Source of the DNA: CAYPHJ01 sp964410485
GTDB lineage: Bacteria > Desulfobacterota > Binatia > UBA9968
DNA length: 5,135 nucleotides
Direction of reading: 5' to 3'
Assembly (NCBI GenBank): GCA_964410485.1
Contig: CAYPHJ010000194.1
Coordinates: forward strand, 1-5,135
Below the pieces are notes generated by a model, which made no database searches, had not been told where the DNA came from, and saw only the letters and a program-made list of their open reading frames with translations. Position numbers and translations under genes: made by a program. This document shows, in pieces, positions 4,948 to 5,135 of the stretch (the first letter of the stretch is position 1; each line of letters begins with the position of its first letter).

Positions 4948-5135
4948 AGGCGGTATTTTCTCATTGATTCAGCAACTTACGACCCGAATGCCTGAAAATT
5001 TGCGCAGATGGAGAAAACTTTCAGCCATAGTAATACGAAGGAAAGAAATATTTTTAAAGTCTTTATCCGACCTTCGTGAGCTCCTTTGAAAATTGAACTT
5101 ATGCAAAACTCAGTCACCCGCTTGAAAAGAAAATC
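4948..5135. other. AT-rich stretch without a supportable gene
   Basis: The base composition is clearly lower in GC than the four genes. Two frames are open at the right edge. A minus-strand frame runs 52 codons from the edge to TAA at 4979-4977 and encodes a hydrophobic stretch (IFLSFVLLWLKVFSIC). A plus-strand ATG at 5101 opens MQNSVTRLKRK to the edge without a clear ribosome binding site. Neither can be judged from what is visible. A 15-base string, CTCCTTTGAAAATTG, at 5081-5095 repeats exactly at 115-129. Confidence 0.55.

Noticed and set aside
4746..4964. 72-codon minus-strand open frame upstream of the carboxyltransferase, with a hydrophobic middle
   Set aside because: It translates the period-9 arrays (TTKDTKATKK, FVLFAIFVVK), and the apparent membrane segment comes from the repeat itself.
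4977..5135. Minus-strand frame open from the right edge for 52 codons, ending in TAA
   Set aside because: It could be the end of a gene lying to the right, but the visible part matches nothing I recognise, is AT-rich, and lacks a start within the window. Flanking sequence would settle it.
5101..5135. Plus-strand ATG opening MQNSVTRLKRK to the right edge
   Set aside because: Only eleven codons are visible and there is no convincing ribosome binding site; too little to call a gene.

Overview
The window reads as a chromosomal segment of an environmental bacterium. It has moderately high GC genes and unusually repeat-rich intergenic DNA. The inverted GTCATYCTGA...ATCTGCTT repeats are of a type common between genes in Acidobacteriota and some other soil or groundwater phyla. 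That placement is an inference from repeat style and gene content; no rRNA or marker gene is present to confirm it.

All four convincing genes lie on the minus strand. In transcription order (right to left) they are: a stand-alone carboxyltransferase subunit of the pyruvate carboxylase / oxaloacetate decarboxylase type (4735-3251); a small DUF423 membrane protein (best start 3143, end 2766); alanine dehydrogenase (best start 2560, end 1442); and a DHH/DHHA1 phosphoesterase (1445-507). Alanine dehydrogenase and the phosphoesterase overlap by four bases (ATGA) with a strong ribosome binding site inside the upstream gene, so they form a translationally coupled pair. Alanine dehydrogenase links alanine and pyruvate, and the carboxyltransferase links pyruvate and oxaloacetate. 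The pair therefore suggests a pyruvate node around amino-acid catabolism and anaplerosis, but the two genes are separated by repeats and need not be co-transcribed.

The intergenic regions are the unusual part. Positions 1-506 hold a 55-base perfect direct repeat, a composite inverted repeat and a period-7 tandem array. Positions 2621-2762 hold two period-8 TGGAGTNN arrays facing each other. Positions 3185-3213 hold a period-8 TTGAACNN array. Positions 4787-4947 hold period-9 ACCACGAAG arrays folded around a perfect hairpin. One roughly 72-base element occurs in opposite orientations on both sides of the four-gene block (366-438 and 4787-4857). The last ~190 bases are AT-rich with no supportable gene.

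I see no CRISPR array, tRNA, rRNA, transposase or phage gene. The candidate for something less described is the set of 7-, 8- and 9-base tandem arrays of unrelated sequence but similar build. The genes themselves belong to known families.
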